Positions 1-9,398 of a stretch of DNA of 64,000 bases are shown piece after piece. The number at the start of each line of letters is the position of its first letter. The stretch's first letter is position 1. This DNA is from Labilithrix sp. (GTDB lineage Bacteria; Myxococcota_A; Polyangia; Polyangiales; Polyangiaceae), in assembly GCA_019637195.1 (NCBI GenBank), contig JAHBWA010000012.1, forward strand, positions 1 to 64,000, in the 5' to 3' direction. The notes under the pieces are model-generated. The model searched no databases and was not told where the DNA came from. It saw nothing but the letters and a program-made list of their open reading frames with translations. A program made the position numbers and the translations under genes.

Positions 1-1
1 G

Positions 2-511
2 GACGCCTACGCGCTGCTCGTCACCACGTCGGCCGCGCTCGCCGACGCCGTCGACGCCGAGCTCGGCCGTCAGCTGGCGGCGCTGCCGCGCAAGGAGATC
101 GCCGGCGAGTCGCTCCGCCGTCACGGCGCCGTGTACGTCGTCGCCGATCGCGCCGGGCTCGTCGCCGCGGCGAACGCGATCGCGCCCGAGCACCTGAGCC
201 TCCAGGTCGACGACCCCGAGGGCCTGCTCGAGGGGATCGGGAACGTCGGCGCAGCGTTCATCGGTCACGCGACCCCCGAGGCCGCCGGCGACTACGTCGC
301 CGGCCCGTCGCACGTGCTGCCGACGGGCGGCGCGGTGCGGTTCGGCTCGCCGCTCGGCGTCCACGACTTCGTCGCGCGCACCTCGCTCATCCGCTACAGC
401 GCGGAGGCGCTCCGCAGGGACGAAGCCGATATCTGCGCGTTCGCGCGGCTCGAGGGGCTCGAGGCCCACGCGCGCGCCGTGCTCGTCCGCACGAAGCCCG
501 CGTCTTCGTAA
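2..511 (+). CDS. hisD: Histidinol dehydrogenase, 3' part
   Basis: C-terminal 169 residues of HisD, the NAD-dependent zinc enzyme that oxidises L-histidinol to L-histidine in the last two steps of histidine synthesis in the cytoplasm. The gene runs off the left edge; the reading frame is open from base 2. Visible family motifs are APEHL (the Glu-His catalytic base pair), GNVGAAFIG, AGDYVAGPSHVLPTGG (zinc-ligand Asp), FGSPLGVHDF, and a late EGLEAH segment that holds the last zinc-ligand His. The spacing of these motifs matches the family, so the gene looks intact to its TAA stop. No other his gene is present downstream; the next gene is unrelated. Confidence 0.96.
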   Translation, partial: DAYALLVTTSAALADAVDAELGRQLAALPRKEIAGESLRRHGAVYVVADRAGLVAAANAIAPEHLSLQVDDPEGLLEGIGNVGAAFIGHATPEAAGDYVAGPSHVLPTGGAVRFGSPLGVHDFVARTSLIRYSAEALRRDEADICAFARLEGLEAHARAVLVRTKPASS

Positions 512-756
512 CGAGCGCGAGCGGCCGCTCCGAAGGAGGCCACCCGCGCGCGCCTGACGCTCGCGTTCGGAGCCCGTGCGCGCGCTGACGCACGGACCAC
601 GCCGTCGCGAGTCACCGTCCTGACGGATCGCGCCGGCGATCGAAGACCCGCGGCCGATCGCGGCGCGCGCAGACCGGGAGCGGGAGTTGCATTGAGCTCG
701 CGCGGGGACGGCGCGTCGCCGAGGCGTGAGCCCGCGCGACGCTCAAGGAGGTCGGG

Positions 757-3700
757 ATGTCTTCGAAGTGGTTTGCTCGGCTCGGCTTGACGGCACTGGT
801 CATCGGGGTCGCCGGCGCGATCGGCTGCGCAGGTGAGCGCGACCCGATCGATCGCGTTCAGGCCAACGCGATCCCGAAGAGCTTCTTCGTCGGTCAGAAG
901 CTCAACGACGCGAGCGACGATCCCGAGTTCTACGCGCGCTCGATGGTCGTCGACGTCCCGTACGGCGAGTCCGGCTCCAGCTTCTTGATGTTCACCAACA
1001 CGATCAACTCCACGGCGAAGATCCGCTGGGCGATCGAGGAGAACAACCTCGTCGGTCGCGTGAGCTTCGAGCGCGTCGGCGGCACGGACGGCAAGGGGCT
1101 GCCGTCCCAGAAGGAGCGCGATCCGAAGAAGCCGCTCGCGCAGAACGACGGCGTCGTCGTCTACAACTTCCGCATCCTCGGCCAGTTCGACATCCGTCGC
1201 GCGTACAACCCGCAGACCGGCGAGGAGACGAACGTAATCGAGGAGAACGCGACCGACCGGCCCTGGCAGGATCGCGAGTATTTCCGCGTCGACTTCTCGC
1301 AGAACCTCGTGACCACGGCCTACGACTTCGACACGCTGTCGCTGCTCGGCGTCTACAACGGCATCCGCTACACGCCGATGCAGTTCGACATCCGAAACCC
1401 GAACGACGAAAACGCGCCGGTCTACGATCTGACGAACGGCTACCTCGACGTCACCAACAAGGTCTTCGCCGAGCCGCAGCTCATCAACATCGGCGGGATG
1501 CAGCTCCCGGGCTGCCTCCTCCCCAACATCATCCGCGGCGGCACCGAGCCGGCCGGGAACTGCAACCCGAACGAGATCACCGTCCGGCACTCGTTCAAGC
1601 GCGTCGTCGACACCGACTACGAGCCGCTCGACTGGGACGGCCAGCGCTTCGAGACGTACGGCGCGTTCACGACCGACCGCAACGGCTACGCACGCGACTA
1701 CGGCCTCGCCGACGAGAGCTGGAAGCGGTTCATCAGTCGCTACAACATCTGGGAGCGCAGCCACGCCTACGAGGACCCGGAGACGATGACGGGCCCGGTG
1801 GCGTGCACCTCGGACGCCCAGTGCTCGGACGTCGGCGGCGTCGTCGGGATCTCGCGCTGCGACGCCTACCAGAACAAGTGCACGCTCCCGTACCAGCTGC
1901 GCAAGGAGAAGCCCGTCGTGTGGCACTACTCCGACGGGAGCCACCCGGACTTCTTCGACGCGACCCGCGAGGCCGCCGAGGAGTGGGACGTCGCGATGCG
2001 CGGCGCGGTCCAGGTCGCCAAATATGCAGAGTGCATGCGGTACGGGAACGTCGTCGACGAGATCTCGCCGTGCAGCCTGACGTTCCCCGGCGTCGTCGAC
2101 GGCAACTTCGCGGAGGAGGAGGACGCCGTCTTCCTGGTGAAGGAGGTCCAGGCGTGCCGCCGCGACGCCGTGAAGGCGGGGAAGCAGGACCCGGTCGCCG
2201 AGTGCGTCGGCCTCGCCGACCAGCTCTCGGACCAGCGCGGCTACGCGCCGGCGGTCCGCGCGATCGCGAAGATGCCCGAGATGGTCGTCCTCTGCCACAG
2301 CCCGGTCGACGCGCTCGATCCTGCCGTCTGCGGCAGGCCCGGCACCGTCGCGCGGCTCGGCGATCTCCGGTTTCACCTCGTCACCGCCGTCGCGACGCCG
2401 GAGACGAGCTCGCCGTGGGGGATCATGTCCGACGCGAACGATCCGCTCACCGGCGAGCACGTCGCGGCGAGCATCAACGTGTGGACACACGTGAACGACA
2501 TCTTCGCCCGCGGCCTGGTCGACACGTTCCGCTACATCGGCGGCGAGCTCACGACCGAGGAGATCACCGACGGCTCGTACGTCAACAAGTGGGTCGAGGC
2601 GGCGCGGGCCTCGAACGGCCTCGGGCTCGCCCCGGTGCTCGGCGGCGACGAGGTCGACAAGCGCATCGCCTCGGTCGCCGGCGTCTCCGTCGAGCGCCTG
2701 AAGGCGCTCGAGGCGAAGAACCAGGCGCGCCGGCCGATGAAGACGAGCCCGCTCGGCGCGGGTCTCGGGCGCACGCCGCTCGAGGAGGCGCTCGTCCGGG
2801 ACCTCGCGCGCGTGGCGCAGACGCGCGCGTCGCTCGACGCGCCGTCGACCTGGGCGCCGATCTACGAGGCGCGCATGAACCAGCTCCGCGGCACGCCCGG
2901 AGAGGCGGCGGTCGTCACGCCGGCGATGCAGGAGCTCGGCCGGTCGGCGCTCGGTCAGCCCAGCGCGGCGTCCTTCGCGGGCGGCTCCGGCCCGGAGAGC
3001 GCGCTCTTCAAGGCGTCCTCGCCGCTCCAGGGCCTGAACCCGAAGCTCTCGAGCGCGCTCGAGAACCGCCTCGAGAACGCGCTCGCCGCCCGCGGCGCGT
3101 GCGTCATGCAGTACGAGGCGCTCGCGCCGCTCGGCTACGCGGCGATGGCCGACGTGCTCCAGGAGAAGTTCGGGCGCTTCAACCCGGCCGACGACGCCTT
3201 CACGCAGCTCGAGCGCGCGAACCGGATGAAGAGCTGGCTCGCGCGCCGCGCGCACTACTCCGTCGTCGCGCACGAGATGGGGCACTCGTTCGCGCTCCGC
3301 CACAACTTCGTCAGCTCCTCGGACTCGTGGAACTACCGCCCGCAGTACTGGGCGCTCCGGACGAACGCGAAGTCGGTCACGGACGACTGCCCGGCGGACG
3401 CGACCGCCGCGGCCGACGGCTCGAAGTGCATCGGCCCGCGCTGGCTCGATCGCGTCACGCCGAACGAGCAGAAGAACCTCATCGGCATGTGGGCGCAGTC
3501 GTCGACGATGGAGTACGCCGGCGAGCCGTCGCAGGACCTGCTCGGCATCGGCGTCTACGACTTCGGCGCCGCGCGGATGTTCTACGGCGACAGCGTCACC
3601 GTCTACAAGGACGAGCGCTTCCGGCGCGGACAGAACCCCGGCGACGTCGCGCAGGACCACCAGAACGACTTCGGCGGCCTCCTCGGCTTCCGCTACGGCC

Positions 3701-5487
3701 GGTTCTCGAACCCGATCCACTACTCGCGCCTCGATCGGACGGTGAACCTCATCGAGCGATGCGACGCGGTCGACCCCAACGCCTACCGGCCCGCGAGCTG
3801 GGACGAGGCGCGGGACGGCGCGTGGAGCCCGCTCGTCGACGGGCACATCGTCACCGACGAGGGCGGCCGCGCGATCAAGTGCACGCAGCCGAAGGTCGAC
3901 TTCGTCCAGTGGGACGCGATGAAGTCGAGCACCACGAAGACCCACTCGTACGACGGCAAGAACCGCGTCCGCGTCCCGCACGCGTTCGCGTCGGACAACT
4001 GGGCCGACCTCGGGAACGTCGCGGTCTTCCGCCACGACAACGGCGCGGACCTCTACGAGACGATGCACTTCTGGCAGGCGCAGCAGGAGATGAACCACAT
4101 CTTCACGTCGTACCGCCGCGGCCGCCGGGACTTCAGCATCTGGGGCTCGTTCCGGCGCACCCTCACGCGCTACCACGAGAAGATGCGCGACTCGGCGAAG
4201 GCGATCGGCCTCTTCGTCAACCTCGCGCGCGACACGGTGGTCCACTACAACAGCGCCGGGGAGGACCCGGAGGCGTTCGTCGCGGACGTGCTCAAGCAGG
4301 TCGCCGTCGAGAGCACGATCGCGAGCTCGGTCGCGTTCGATCAGTTCGCGCACGTCTTCGCGCGGCCGCAGCCCGGGCAGCACGGCTCGGTCGGCGTCGA
4401 GGACCCGGGCAACGGCATCACGATCGCGCGGTCGTGGGACGGGACCGGCTTCGCCGACAAGGGAATGGCGCCGCTCCTGTCCGTCGCCAACGGCGTCACC
4501 GGCGGCTTCGGGACCATCTCGCTCGGTGGCCGGCCGGTCGAGAACGCGCTCGATCGCGACCAGGGCCGCGACTACAACTCCTTTTACACGCTCAACGTCG
4601 GCTCGTACTACGAGAAGGCGTACACGGCCTACCTGATGACGGAGTCGGCCGACAACTTCATCAGCCAGAGCCGCGACGACTACGTCGATCCGCGCTTCCG
4701 CTCGGTGTCGCTCGCGGACGTCTTCCCCGACGGGTTCCGCCGCTGGCTCGGGAACAACCTGACCAACGACGAGCAGATCAAGGGCGTCTACGCGATGGCC
4801 AAGGGCGGCGTCAGCACGATCGGGCCGCCCGCGCTCGACGACGGCGGCTACGCGGTCCTCAGCACCACGCAGTGGTGGCCGAAGGAGGGCGTCCAGACCT
4901 GCATCCCGCAGCACGACCGCCTCTTCTGCAACGATCCGTTCACCCCGGGCACGCCCGCGCCGGCCGGCGGCACGGTCGTCGACTCCCAGGTCGGGTTCGA
5001 GCAGCAGAAGTTCGCGATCATCTTCTCGCTCGTGTTCCTCCCGGAGAACGCGCGGACGAGCTGGATCGATCAGATGCGCGTCTACGACGTCTCGAAGGAC
5101 GGCGATCCCGGCTTCGAGAACCGGATCGAGTTCCACGATCCCGACGGCAAGGTCTACGTCGCGCAGACGTTCGGCACCGAGACGCTCTTCGGCAAGACCG
5201 TGCAGCGCGGCATCGGCGCGCGCGTCCTCGAGTACGCCAACAGCCTCCTCGCGAAGGCGGTCGAGACGGAGCCCGTCACCCGCGGCGACCGCGCCGTCGG
5301 TCTCCGCGCCAAGCTCACAGGCGGCAACGTGACGTACCTGAACGGCACGAAGACCGTCGCGACGTGCGGCCAGAGCGCCTACTGCCAGAAGCTCAAGGAC
5401 TACACCGCGATCCCCAAGCTGATGTTCGAGCTCGAGTCGCAGCTCGGCTTCGGCCGCTTTGGCGGCTGGCTCAAGGGCGTCTACTAG
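757..5487 (+). CDS. Large secreted zinc metalloprotease lipoprotein (HExxHxxxxxH)
   Basis: A 1576-residue exported protein. An AAGGAG ribosome site at 745-750 fixes the ATG. The N-terminus is a signal peptide ending in GAIGC, a near-consensus lipobox, so it is probably lipid-anchored. The zinc site is HEMGHSFALRH (His839, Glu840, His843, His849), followed by a Met-turn-like SSTMEY with Met918. This is the metzincin layout of large DUF5117/DUF4953-type zinc-dependent proteases. The usual Gly before the third histidine region (GLRHN) is Ala here. Flanking regions hold no other domain I recognise; an internal Cys-containing stretch near residues 350-370 may form disulfides. It stands alone with no operon partner. 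Substrate unknown; a predatory or nutritional protease is an inference from the likely lineage. Confidence 0.85.
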   Translation: MSSKWFARLGLTALVIGVAGAIGCAGERDPIDRVQANAIPKSFFVGQKLNDASDDPEFYARSMVVDVPYGESGSSFLMFTNTINSTAKIRWAIEENNLVGRVSFERVGGTDGKGLPSQKERDPKKPLAQNDGVVVYNFRILGQFDIRRAYNPQTGEETNVIEENATDRPWQDREYFRVDFSQNLVTTAYDFDTLSLLGVYNGIRYTPMQFDIRNPNDENAPVYDLTNGYLDVTNKVFAEPQLINIGGMQLPGCLLPNIIRGGTEPAGNCNPNEITVRHSFKRVVDTDYEPLDWDGQRFETYGAFTTDRNGYARDYGLADESWKRFISRYNIWERSHAYEDPETMTGPVACTSDAQCSDVGGVVGISRCDAYQNKCTLPYQLRKEKPVVWHYSDGSHPDFFDATREAAEEWDVAMRGAVQVAKYAECMRYGNVVDEISPCSLTFPGVVDGNFAEEEDAVFLVKEVQACRRDAVKAGKQDPVAECVGLADQLSDQRGYAPAVRAIAKMPEMVVLCHSPVDALDPAVCGRPGTVARLGDLRFHLVTAVATPETSSPWGIMSDANDPLTGEHVAASINVWTHVNDIFARGLVDTFRYIGGELTTEEITDGSYVNKWVEAARASNGLGLAPVLGGDEVDKRIASVAGVSVERLKALEAKNQARRPMKTSPLGAGLGRTPLEEALVRDLARVAQTRASLDAPSTWAPIYEARMNQLRGTPGEAAVVTPAMQELGRSALGQPSAASFAGGSGPESALFKASSPLQGLNPKLSSALENRLENALAARGACVMQYEALAPLGYAAMADVLQEKFGRFNPADDAFTQLERANRMKSWLARRAHYSVVAHEMGHSFALRHNFVSSSDSWNYRPQYWALRTNAKSVTDDCPADATAAADGSKCIGPRWLDRVTPNEQKNLIGMWAQSSTMEYAGEPSQDLLGIGVYDFGAARMFYGDSVTVYKDERFRRGQNPGDVAQDHQNDFGGLLGFRYGRFSNPIHYSRLDRTVNLIERCDAVDPNAYRPASWDEARDGAWSPLVDGHIVTDEGGRAIKCTQPKVDFVQWDAMKSSTTKTHSYDGKNRVRVPHAFASDNWADLGNVAVFRHDNGADLYETMHFWQAQQEMNHIFTSYRRGRRDFSIWGSFRRTLTRYHEKMRDSAKAIGLFVNLARDTVVHYNSAGEDPEAFVADVLKQVAVESTIASSVAFDQFAHVFARPQPGQHGSVGVEDPGNGITIARSWDGTGFADKGMAPLLSVANGVTGGFGTISLGGRPVENALDRDQGRDYNSFYTLNVGSYYEKAYTAYLMTESADNFISQSRDDYVDPRFRSVSLADVFPDGFRRWLGNNLTNDEQIKGVYAMAKGGVSTIGPPALDDGGYAVLSTTQWWPKEGVQTCIPQHDRLFCNDPFTPGTPAPAGGTVVDSQVGFEQQKFAIIFSLVFLPENARTSWIDQMRVYDVSKDGDPGFENRIEFHDPDGKVYVAQTFGTETLFGKTVQRGIGARVLEYANSLLAKAVETEPVTRGDRAVGLRAKLTGGNVTYLNGTKTVATCGQSAYCQKLKDYTAIPKLMFELESQLGFGRFGGWLKGVY

Positions 5488-5909
5488 CGGAGCGACGCGC
5501 GGAGCCCGCTCGCGACGCCGGCTCGGACAGGCCGCGGACGTCGCGTTCCCGGCTCGGACCACGCGGCCATGCGCGCTTCGACGCGCCGCGGGCAGCGTCC
5601 CGCGCGCGGGGAAAATAGAAAAAACGCCGCGGCGGGCTCGGGGGGGGTAAAGCCTCGCCGCAGCGCTGCGATGTCGTTATGCGTGTTCCGTGCCATCAGT
5701 GAAATGCGCGAGATCACGTTCGCCAGACGCCGCGGTCGTGCACTATTGAAGGATCACGCCGACAACATCGAAAGACGCCAGCGTGTGCCCGCGCTCCATT
5801 GCCGCGTTGTCGGCCGGGACGTGCCCTGGCGCGGGGCCGCGCGTCGCGATCCGGCGGACGCCAAGGTCGAGCGCCGCGTCCGCACGCCTCGCGCCGTCCG
5901 CTCCGCCAC
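5488..5909. other. Intergenic region between convergent genes
   Basis: About 420 bases with no supported gene. The stretch near 5580-5610 can form a short GC hairpin (CGCGGG, loop CAGCGT, CCCGCG) after the metalloprotease gene, but no T-tract follows, so it is not a typical intrinsic terminator. A palindrome plus T6 reads on the minus strand near 5620-5635 and could weakly end transcription of the kinase gene. Open frames here look like composition-driven shadows. Confidence 0.4.
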
Positions 5910-6536
5910 CTACCGTGGTGTGGGCTCCGGCGAGGTCAGGATGAGCCCGGCTCGAGCAGCGTCTTCGGGCGACGCTCCGCGCGAGGCGCCGGCGGCGGGC
6001 GCCTGCGCGGCGAGCCAGTGGCGGACGGCGGCGGGGGAGCGGAGACGGACGAGCTCGACGTTCGGCATCGCCGCGAACTTGCGCGGGTAGAGGCGCCGGC
6101 GCCGGGGGTGCTGCTTGATCGCGTACGCGACGAGCGAGTCACGCTCGAGGAAGGCGAAGCGTACGGTCTGCCGGTTGCCGTTGAACAGGTCGCGCTGGGT
6201 GACGATGTCCCAGATCGCCCGTCGTATGAGACGGGCGACGACGAGAGGGAGCGGCTGGTCGAGCCAGACGACCGTGTCGGCGCGTTCGTACACGAGGTTG
6301 CCGAGCTTCCGATCGTACGAGCCGTCGACGACCCACGCGTCCACGTCGCCGATCGCGGCGAGCACGTCGCGGCGGAAGTCCTCGTTGGGGGCCTCCCGCC
6401 AACCCGGCTGGTGACAGAGGGCGTCGAGCTCGACGTACCGCAGGCCGAGCTGCTCGGCGAGGCGGCGCGCGAGCGTGGTCTTGCCGTTCCCGCTCACGCC
6501 GATGACGGCGATCCTCCGAGGCTTGCCTCCCGACAC
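5910..6536 (-). CDS. P-loop kinase, FlaR/topology-modulation (adenylate-kinase-like) family
   Basis: A 208-residue cytoplasmic P-loop protein from a GTG at 6536. The N-terminus reads RRIAVIGVSGNGKTTLARRL, with Walker A GVSGNGKTT. It is followed by ELDALCHQPGW, DAWVVDGSY and DTVVWLDQPL, the typical order in the AAA_18-like kinases often named DNA topology modulation protein FlaR. These bind ATP and probably phosphorylate a small molecule; the substrate is unknown. The open frame extends far upstream to 6944, but that extension is Arg-rich and overlaps the next gene, so I placed the start just before the P-loop. No good Shine-Dalgarno is visible. Confidence 0.8.
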   Translation of the reverse strand: MSGGKPRRIAVIGVSGNGKTTLARRLAEQLGLRYVELDALCHQPGWREAPNEDFRRDVLAAIGDVDAWVVDGSYDRKLGNLVYERADTVVWLDQPLPLVVARLIRRAIWDIVTQRDLFNGNRQTVRFAFLERDSLVAYAIKQHPRRRRLYPRKFAAMPNVELVRLRSPAAVRHWLAAQAPAAGASRGASPEDAARAGLILTSPEPTPR

Positions 6537-6673
6537 GACGCGAAGACTATAGTCACGCGCGTCGCCGGCCGCGATGCGCCTCGCCGCCTCGCGAGGCAGC
6601 GGCTGGCGCGCCACGCGGTTGGGACGCGCCACGCCGCCGCGCGGCGGAGACGCTCGCTCGAGCGTCAGGCGCG

Positions 6674-7942
6674 TCAGGGAAGGTCGGCCGGGACGAGGCC
6701 CTGGTAGGTTCCGCTGTCGAGGCCGGCGACGTAGGCGGCGTCGCCGCGGGTCATGGCGAAGAGGACACCTGCGAGGGCTGCGCGCTCGGCGCTGTCGGCC
6801 GCCGCCGCTGGATCGAGCGCGCCGGTGCTTGGATTGAAGCTCGCCTTTCCGGTCGGCGTGACCTGACCGAACCAGCCGGGGACGAGGTAGCCGTTCGCGC
6901 GCGCGTAGATCCAGTTCGCGCCCCCCGGCGTGCCGTCGGGCCACGAGTCACGCCGGAAGGGGTTCTTCGGCGTGTCCCCGCTGACGAGCAGCACCACGTT
7001 GTCGGCCAGCGACACCGCCTCTCCGGCGCGGGTGCAGGACGGCTCGCTCGATTGGCTCAGCTCTTCGTAGAACCGGTGGAGGACGCGCCCGAGCGCGTCG
7101 GCGGTCGGCGCGGCGTTGCCGTTCGAGAACACCTCGTGGGGATCCGTGCTCATCGCGGGCATCACGACGGTCCCGACGAGCCCGTCACGGAAGGCCGTCG
7201 CGGTGAAGCGGAGGAGCGTCGCGAGAGCGACGACGGCGCGGGGAGCGTTCGCTCCGGTCCAGGAGACGAGGTCGGCCGCGGGCGCCAGCTCGGCGCGCTG
7301 CGCCTCGGTCAGCGTCGTCACCTCGGCGATGGCGTCGACGGCGTCCTCGACGCTCGCGACGTCGCGGATCGGAGGCGCGTCCGGCGCCGGCCCGTAGTGC
7401 AGCGCGGGCAGGACGAACCTCAGCGAGGGGAGGGGAGCCGCGAGCGGTCCCTGGGCGGCCGCTCCCGCCGCCACGATCTCGTGGGCGCCCATCCTCGTCG
7501 TGATCGGCGAGTCCGTGTGCGTCTGGTTCCTGCCGGCGACGAGGACGGTCGGCATCGGCTGCTTGCCCGTGCCCTCCCAGACGATCGCGCCGTCGACGCG
7601 GCGCGCGTAGAGCGGGTGCGCCGTCGAGGTCCCGGGCGCGGGCGCAGCGCGGGTCGGATCGTCGTACGCGTAGGCCGGATCGAAGGAGCTGATCACGCTC
7701 GGGACCGGCCAGACCAACGTGAACCACGCGAGTCCACCCATGCCGGCGACGAGGTGCACGATCCGTTGCGCGCGGCACTCGCGCGTGGCCGGCTCGCCGC
7801 CGTCCGGTGGCGGCGGCGACGGGTCGTCGGCGGGGGCTCCTCCGTCGGCCCTGTCGGTCGTCGCGGCCGGCCCGTCGGCGCCGTACATCCCGCCGCAAGC
7901 CACGATGGTCGCGCCCGCCAAGGCGGCGCTCCAGCTCCTCAT
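6674..7942 (-). CDS. Exported lipoprotein, possibly DUF1501-like
   Basis: A 422-residue protein whose N-terminus (MRSWSAALAG, then ATIVAC) is a lipoprotein signal with the cysteine near residue 16. An ATG six codons upstream is possible but gives a poorer signal. A Pro/Asp/Gly-rich linker follows, then a globular domain. Motifs such as NVVLLVSGDTPKN, GGANWIYARANGYLVPGWFG and a C-terminal GVLFAMTRGD segment resemble the layout of DUF1501-type exported proteins, which belong to the alkaline phosphatase/sulfatase fold. I cannot point to a full metal site, so the family call is tentative. It stands between the kinase gene and the FHA gene without overlap. Confidence 0.65.
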   Translation of the reverse strand: MRSWSAALAGATIVACGGMYGADGPAATTDRADGGAPADDPSPPPPDGGEPATRECRAQRIVHLVAGMGGLAWFTLVWPVPSVISSFDPAYAYDDPTRAAPAPGTSTAHPLYARRVDGAIVWEGTGKQPMPTVLVAGRNQTHTDSPITTRMGAHEIVAAGAAAQGPLAAPLPSLRFVLPALHYGPAPDAPPIRDVASVEDAVDAIAEVTTLTEAQRAELAPAADLVSWTGANAPRAVVALATLLRFTATAFRDGLVGTVVMPAMSTDPHEVFSNGNAAPTADALGRVLHRFYEELSQSSEPSCTRAGEAVSLADNVVLLVSGDTPKNPFRRDSWPDGTPGGANWIYARANGYLVPGWFGQVTPTGKASFNPSTGALDPAAAADSAERAALAGVLFAMTRGDAAYVAGLDSGTYQGLVPADLP

Positions 7943-8018
7943 CGCTCGGCTCGTCCCCACCCGGCGAAGCGTATCGCGGATACCGCGTACGACAACGCCC
8001 AGAGGACGATCGGCGCGA

Positions 8019-8780
8019 TCACTCGGGGCGGAGGTAGGAGCCCTTGATCAACTTCAAGATGCTCTGGACCGTGTCGAGGTCGGTGGCGAGGCTCTTGTTG
8101 AGCACGGTCTCGAGGTGCCCGTAGTTGTGCGCGAGCTGGAGGATGTCGAGCTCCTCCGCCTTGAGGTCGCGGAGCGGCGGGATGACCGGCTGCGACAGCA
8201 CGAGGCGCGTGTTGAGGTCCGGCAGCTCGCTCCGGATCTCGTTGAACTCGTCGAGCTGGCGGAGCCCCTCCATGAGGACCTCCTGCACGCTCAGGTTGAT
8301 CTCGCTCGCGAACTCGCGCTCGTCCGGCGGATCGAGATCGAAGAGGCCCTTTTGCCAGGTGAGCATCCGGAAGATGCTCTTCATCGGGGGCACGTCGTCG
8401 AGATCGTTGATCGACGCGTAGTAGATGACGCCCTTCCGCATGAAGATCTTGCCGATGTCGTCGCTCTCCGTGCGGATGACGAGGACGCCGTTCTTCTTCG
8501 AGGTCGCGAAGAGCTGGAGGAGGTCCGGGAGCGGGACCTCTTCGATGCTGCCGCTCATCGTGCGCGCCTGGGTCGTGCGCCGCGCGGCGGCGACGTTCTC
8601 GAGGTCACGCTTCGCGTCGGTCGAGTCGCGCGCGCCTTCGCCCGCGATGACCTTGAGGATCGACGTGCCGATGAGGACGCGGTCGCCCTCCTTGAGGCGC
8701 GCGCGCTTGATCTTCTCGCCGTTGACGAAGGTGCCGTTGGTCGAGCCCAGATCTTCGATCCAGATCTGGTCCTGCTGCAT
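8019..8780 (-). CDS. FHA-PATAN (DUF4388) signalling protein, intact 3' part
   Basis: This 253-residue frame starts in the middle of a forkhead-associated domain: IWIEDLGSTNGTFVNGEKI is the second half of an FHA fold, which binds phosphothreonine peptides. A PATAN/DUF4388 domain follows (SGSIEEVPLPDLLQLF, then GKIFMRKGVIYYA), a fold common in deltaproteobacterial signalling proteins. A helical C-terminal tail closes it. The first half of the FHA domain, including the expected GKYQGGEFPIV, GRPSDLDMV and SRKHARIT strands, lies immediately upstream but in other frames (see 8781-9002). The ATG used here is therefore an internal methionine of a once longer gene, or of a gene with sequence errors. 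Confidence 0.75.
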   Translation of the reverse strand: MQQDQIWIEDLGSTNGTFVNGEKIKRARLKEGDRVLIGTSILKVIAGEGARDSTDAKRDLENVAAARRTTQARTMSGSIEEVPLPDLLQLFATSKKNGVLVIRTESDDIGKIFMRKGVIYYASINDLDDVPPMKSIFRMLTWQKGLFDLDPPDEREFASEINLSVQEVLMEGLRQLDEFNEIRSELPDLNTRLVLSQPVIPPLRDLKAEELDILQLAHNYGHLETVLNKSLATDLDTVQSILKLIKGSYLRPE

Positions 8781-9002
8781 CGGTGATGCGCGCGTGCTTG
8801 CGGCTCACCATGTCCTCGACGGACCATGTCGAGATCGCTCGGGCGGCCGACGATGATCGGCTTGTCATTTGACGATCGGGAACTCGCCGCCCTGGGTACT
8901 TGCCGCTGATGGCGCAAGACGTGAGAGCGCCCACCCGCGGCGGAACGGCCACCCGGCGGGATCGGACGGCACTGCGGATGCCTTGGCGGCGGGATCTTGC
9001 AT
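8781..9002 (-). pseudogene. Frame-broken 5' end of the FHA-PATAN gene
   Basis: Read on the minus strand, this stretch encodes the missing FHA N-terminus in pieces. MQDPAAKAS is in one frame from an ATG at 9002. GALTSCAISGKY is in a second frame, QGGEFPIV back in the first, NDKPIIVGRPSDLDMV in the third, VEDMVSRKHARIT in the second, and then the intact frame begins at 8780. The junctions fall near 8895, 8869, 8821 and 8781. Each is explained by one extra base (or two missing), for example an AAA where AA is expected and a G between ACC and ATG. A further break lies upstream, near 8960. Whether this is a decayed gene or a local assembly error cannot be told from the sequence alone. Confidence 0.7.
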
Positions 9003-9398
9003 CGTCGGAGAGAAGCCTCTGGAGCGGCTTACCACGGGGGTGCGGGAGAGGGCGATGTCCTCCGTGCGTAGGACCTCGCATGCGCCCGCGACAAGCGTGG
9101 GGTTTTTCGCACACTTTTGTCGATCGAGAGAGTATCGAGCCGACCCAAACGTGGTCAAGTCACGGTATGGGAAAGCGCACCTTGGCCCCCGAGCGCGGGC
9201 TGCCGGGAGGGGCCGGCGCGGCGCCTTGCGCTCGAGCGGCGGGACCCGCTGCCTCATCCGGCGAGGCGGCGCGGCGGCGATTTAACGAGGATCTTCGCGG
9301 GGCCGCCGCGCTCGCGGAGCTCGCGTGGTCGCCGAGCTGGCCGGTCGAGGCCGGCCCGCGGCGGGTCGGATCGGGCCCGCGCGGGTGCTGGGCGCGTG
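9003..9398. other. Intergenic region upstream of the FHA gene
   Basis: About 400 bases with no supported gene. It should hold the promoter of the minus-strand FHA gene; a locally AT-richer patch (around 9108-9165) is the likeliest place, but I cannot name clear -35/-10 or -24/-12 boxes. Open frames here lack any recognisable protein. Confidence 0.4.

Noticed and set aside
394-5562. A 1722-codon open frame antisense to the metalloprotease gene
   Set aside because: It is Arg/Ala/Val/Asp-rich with no motif, and mirrors the codon bias of the opposite strand. The plus-strand gene has a signal peptide and zinc site. The same reasoning removes other long antisense frames across the window.
5620-5640. 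Intrinsic terminator for the kinase gene (palindrome plus T6 on the minus strand)
   Set aside because: The palindrome leaves only about three base pairs with a usable loop; too weak to call.
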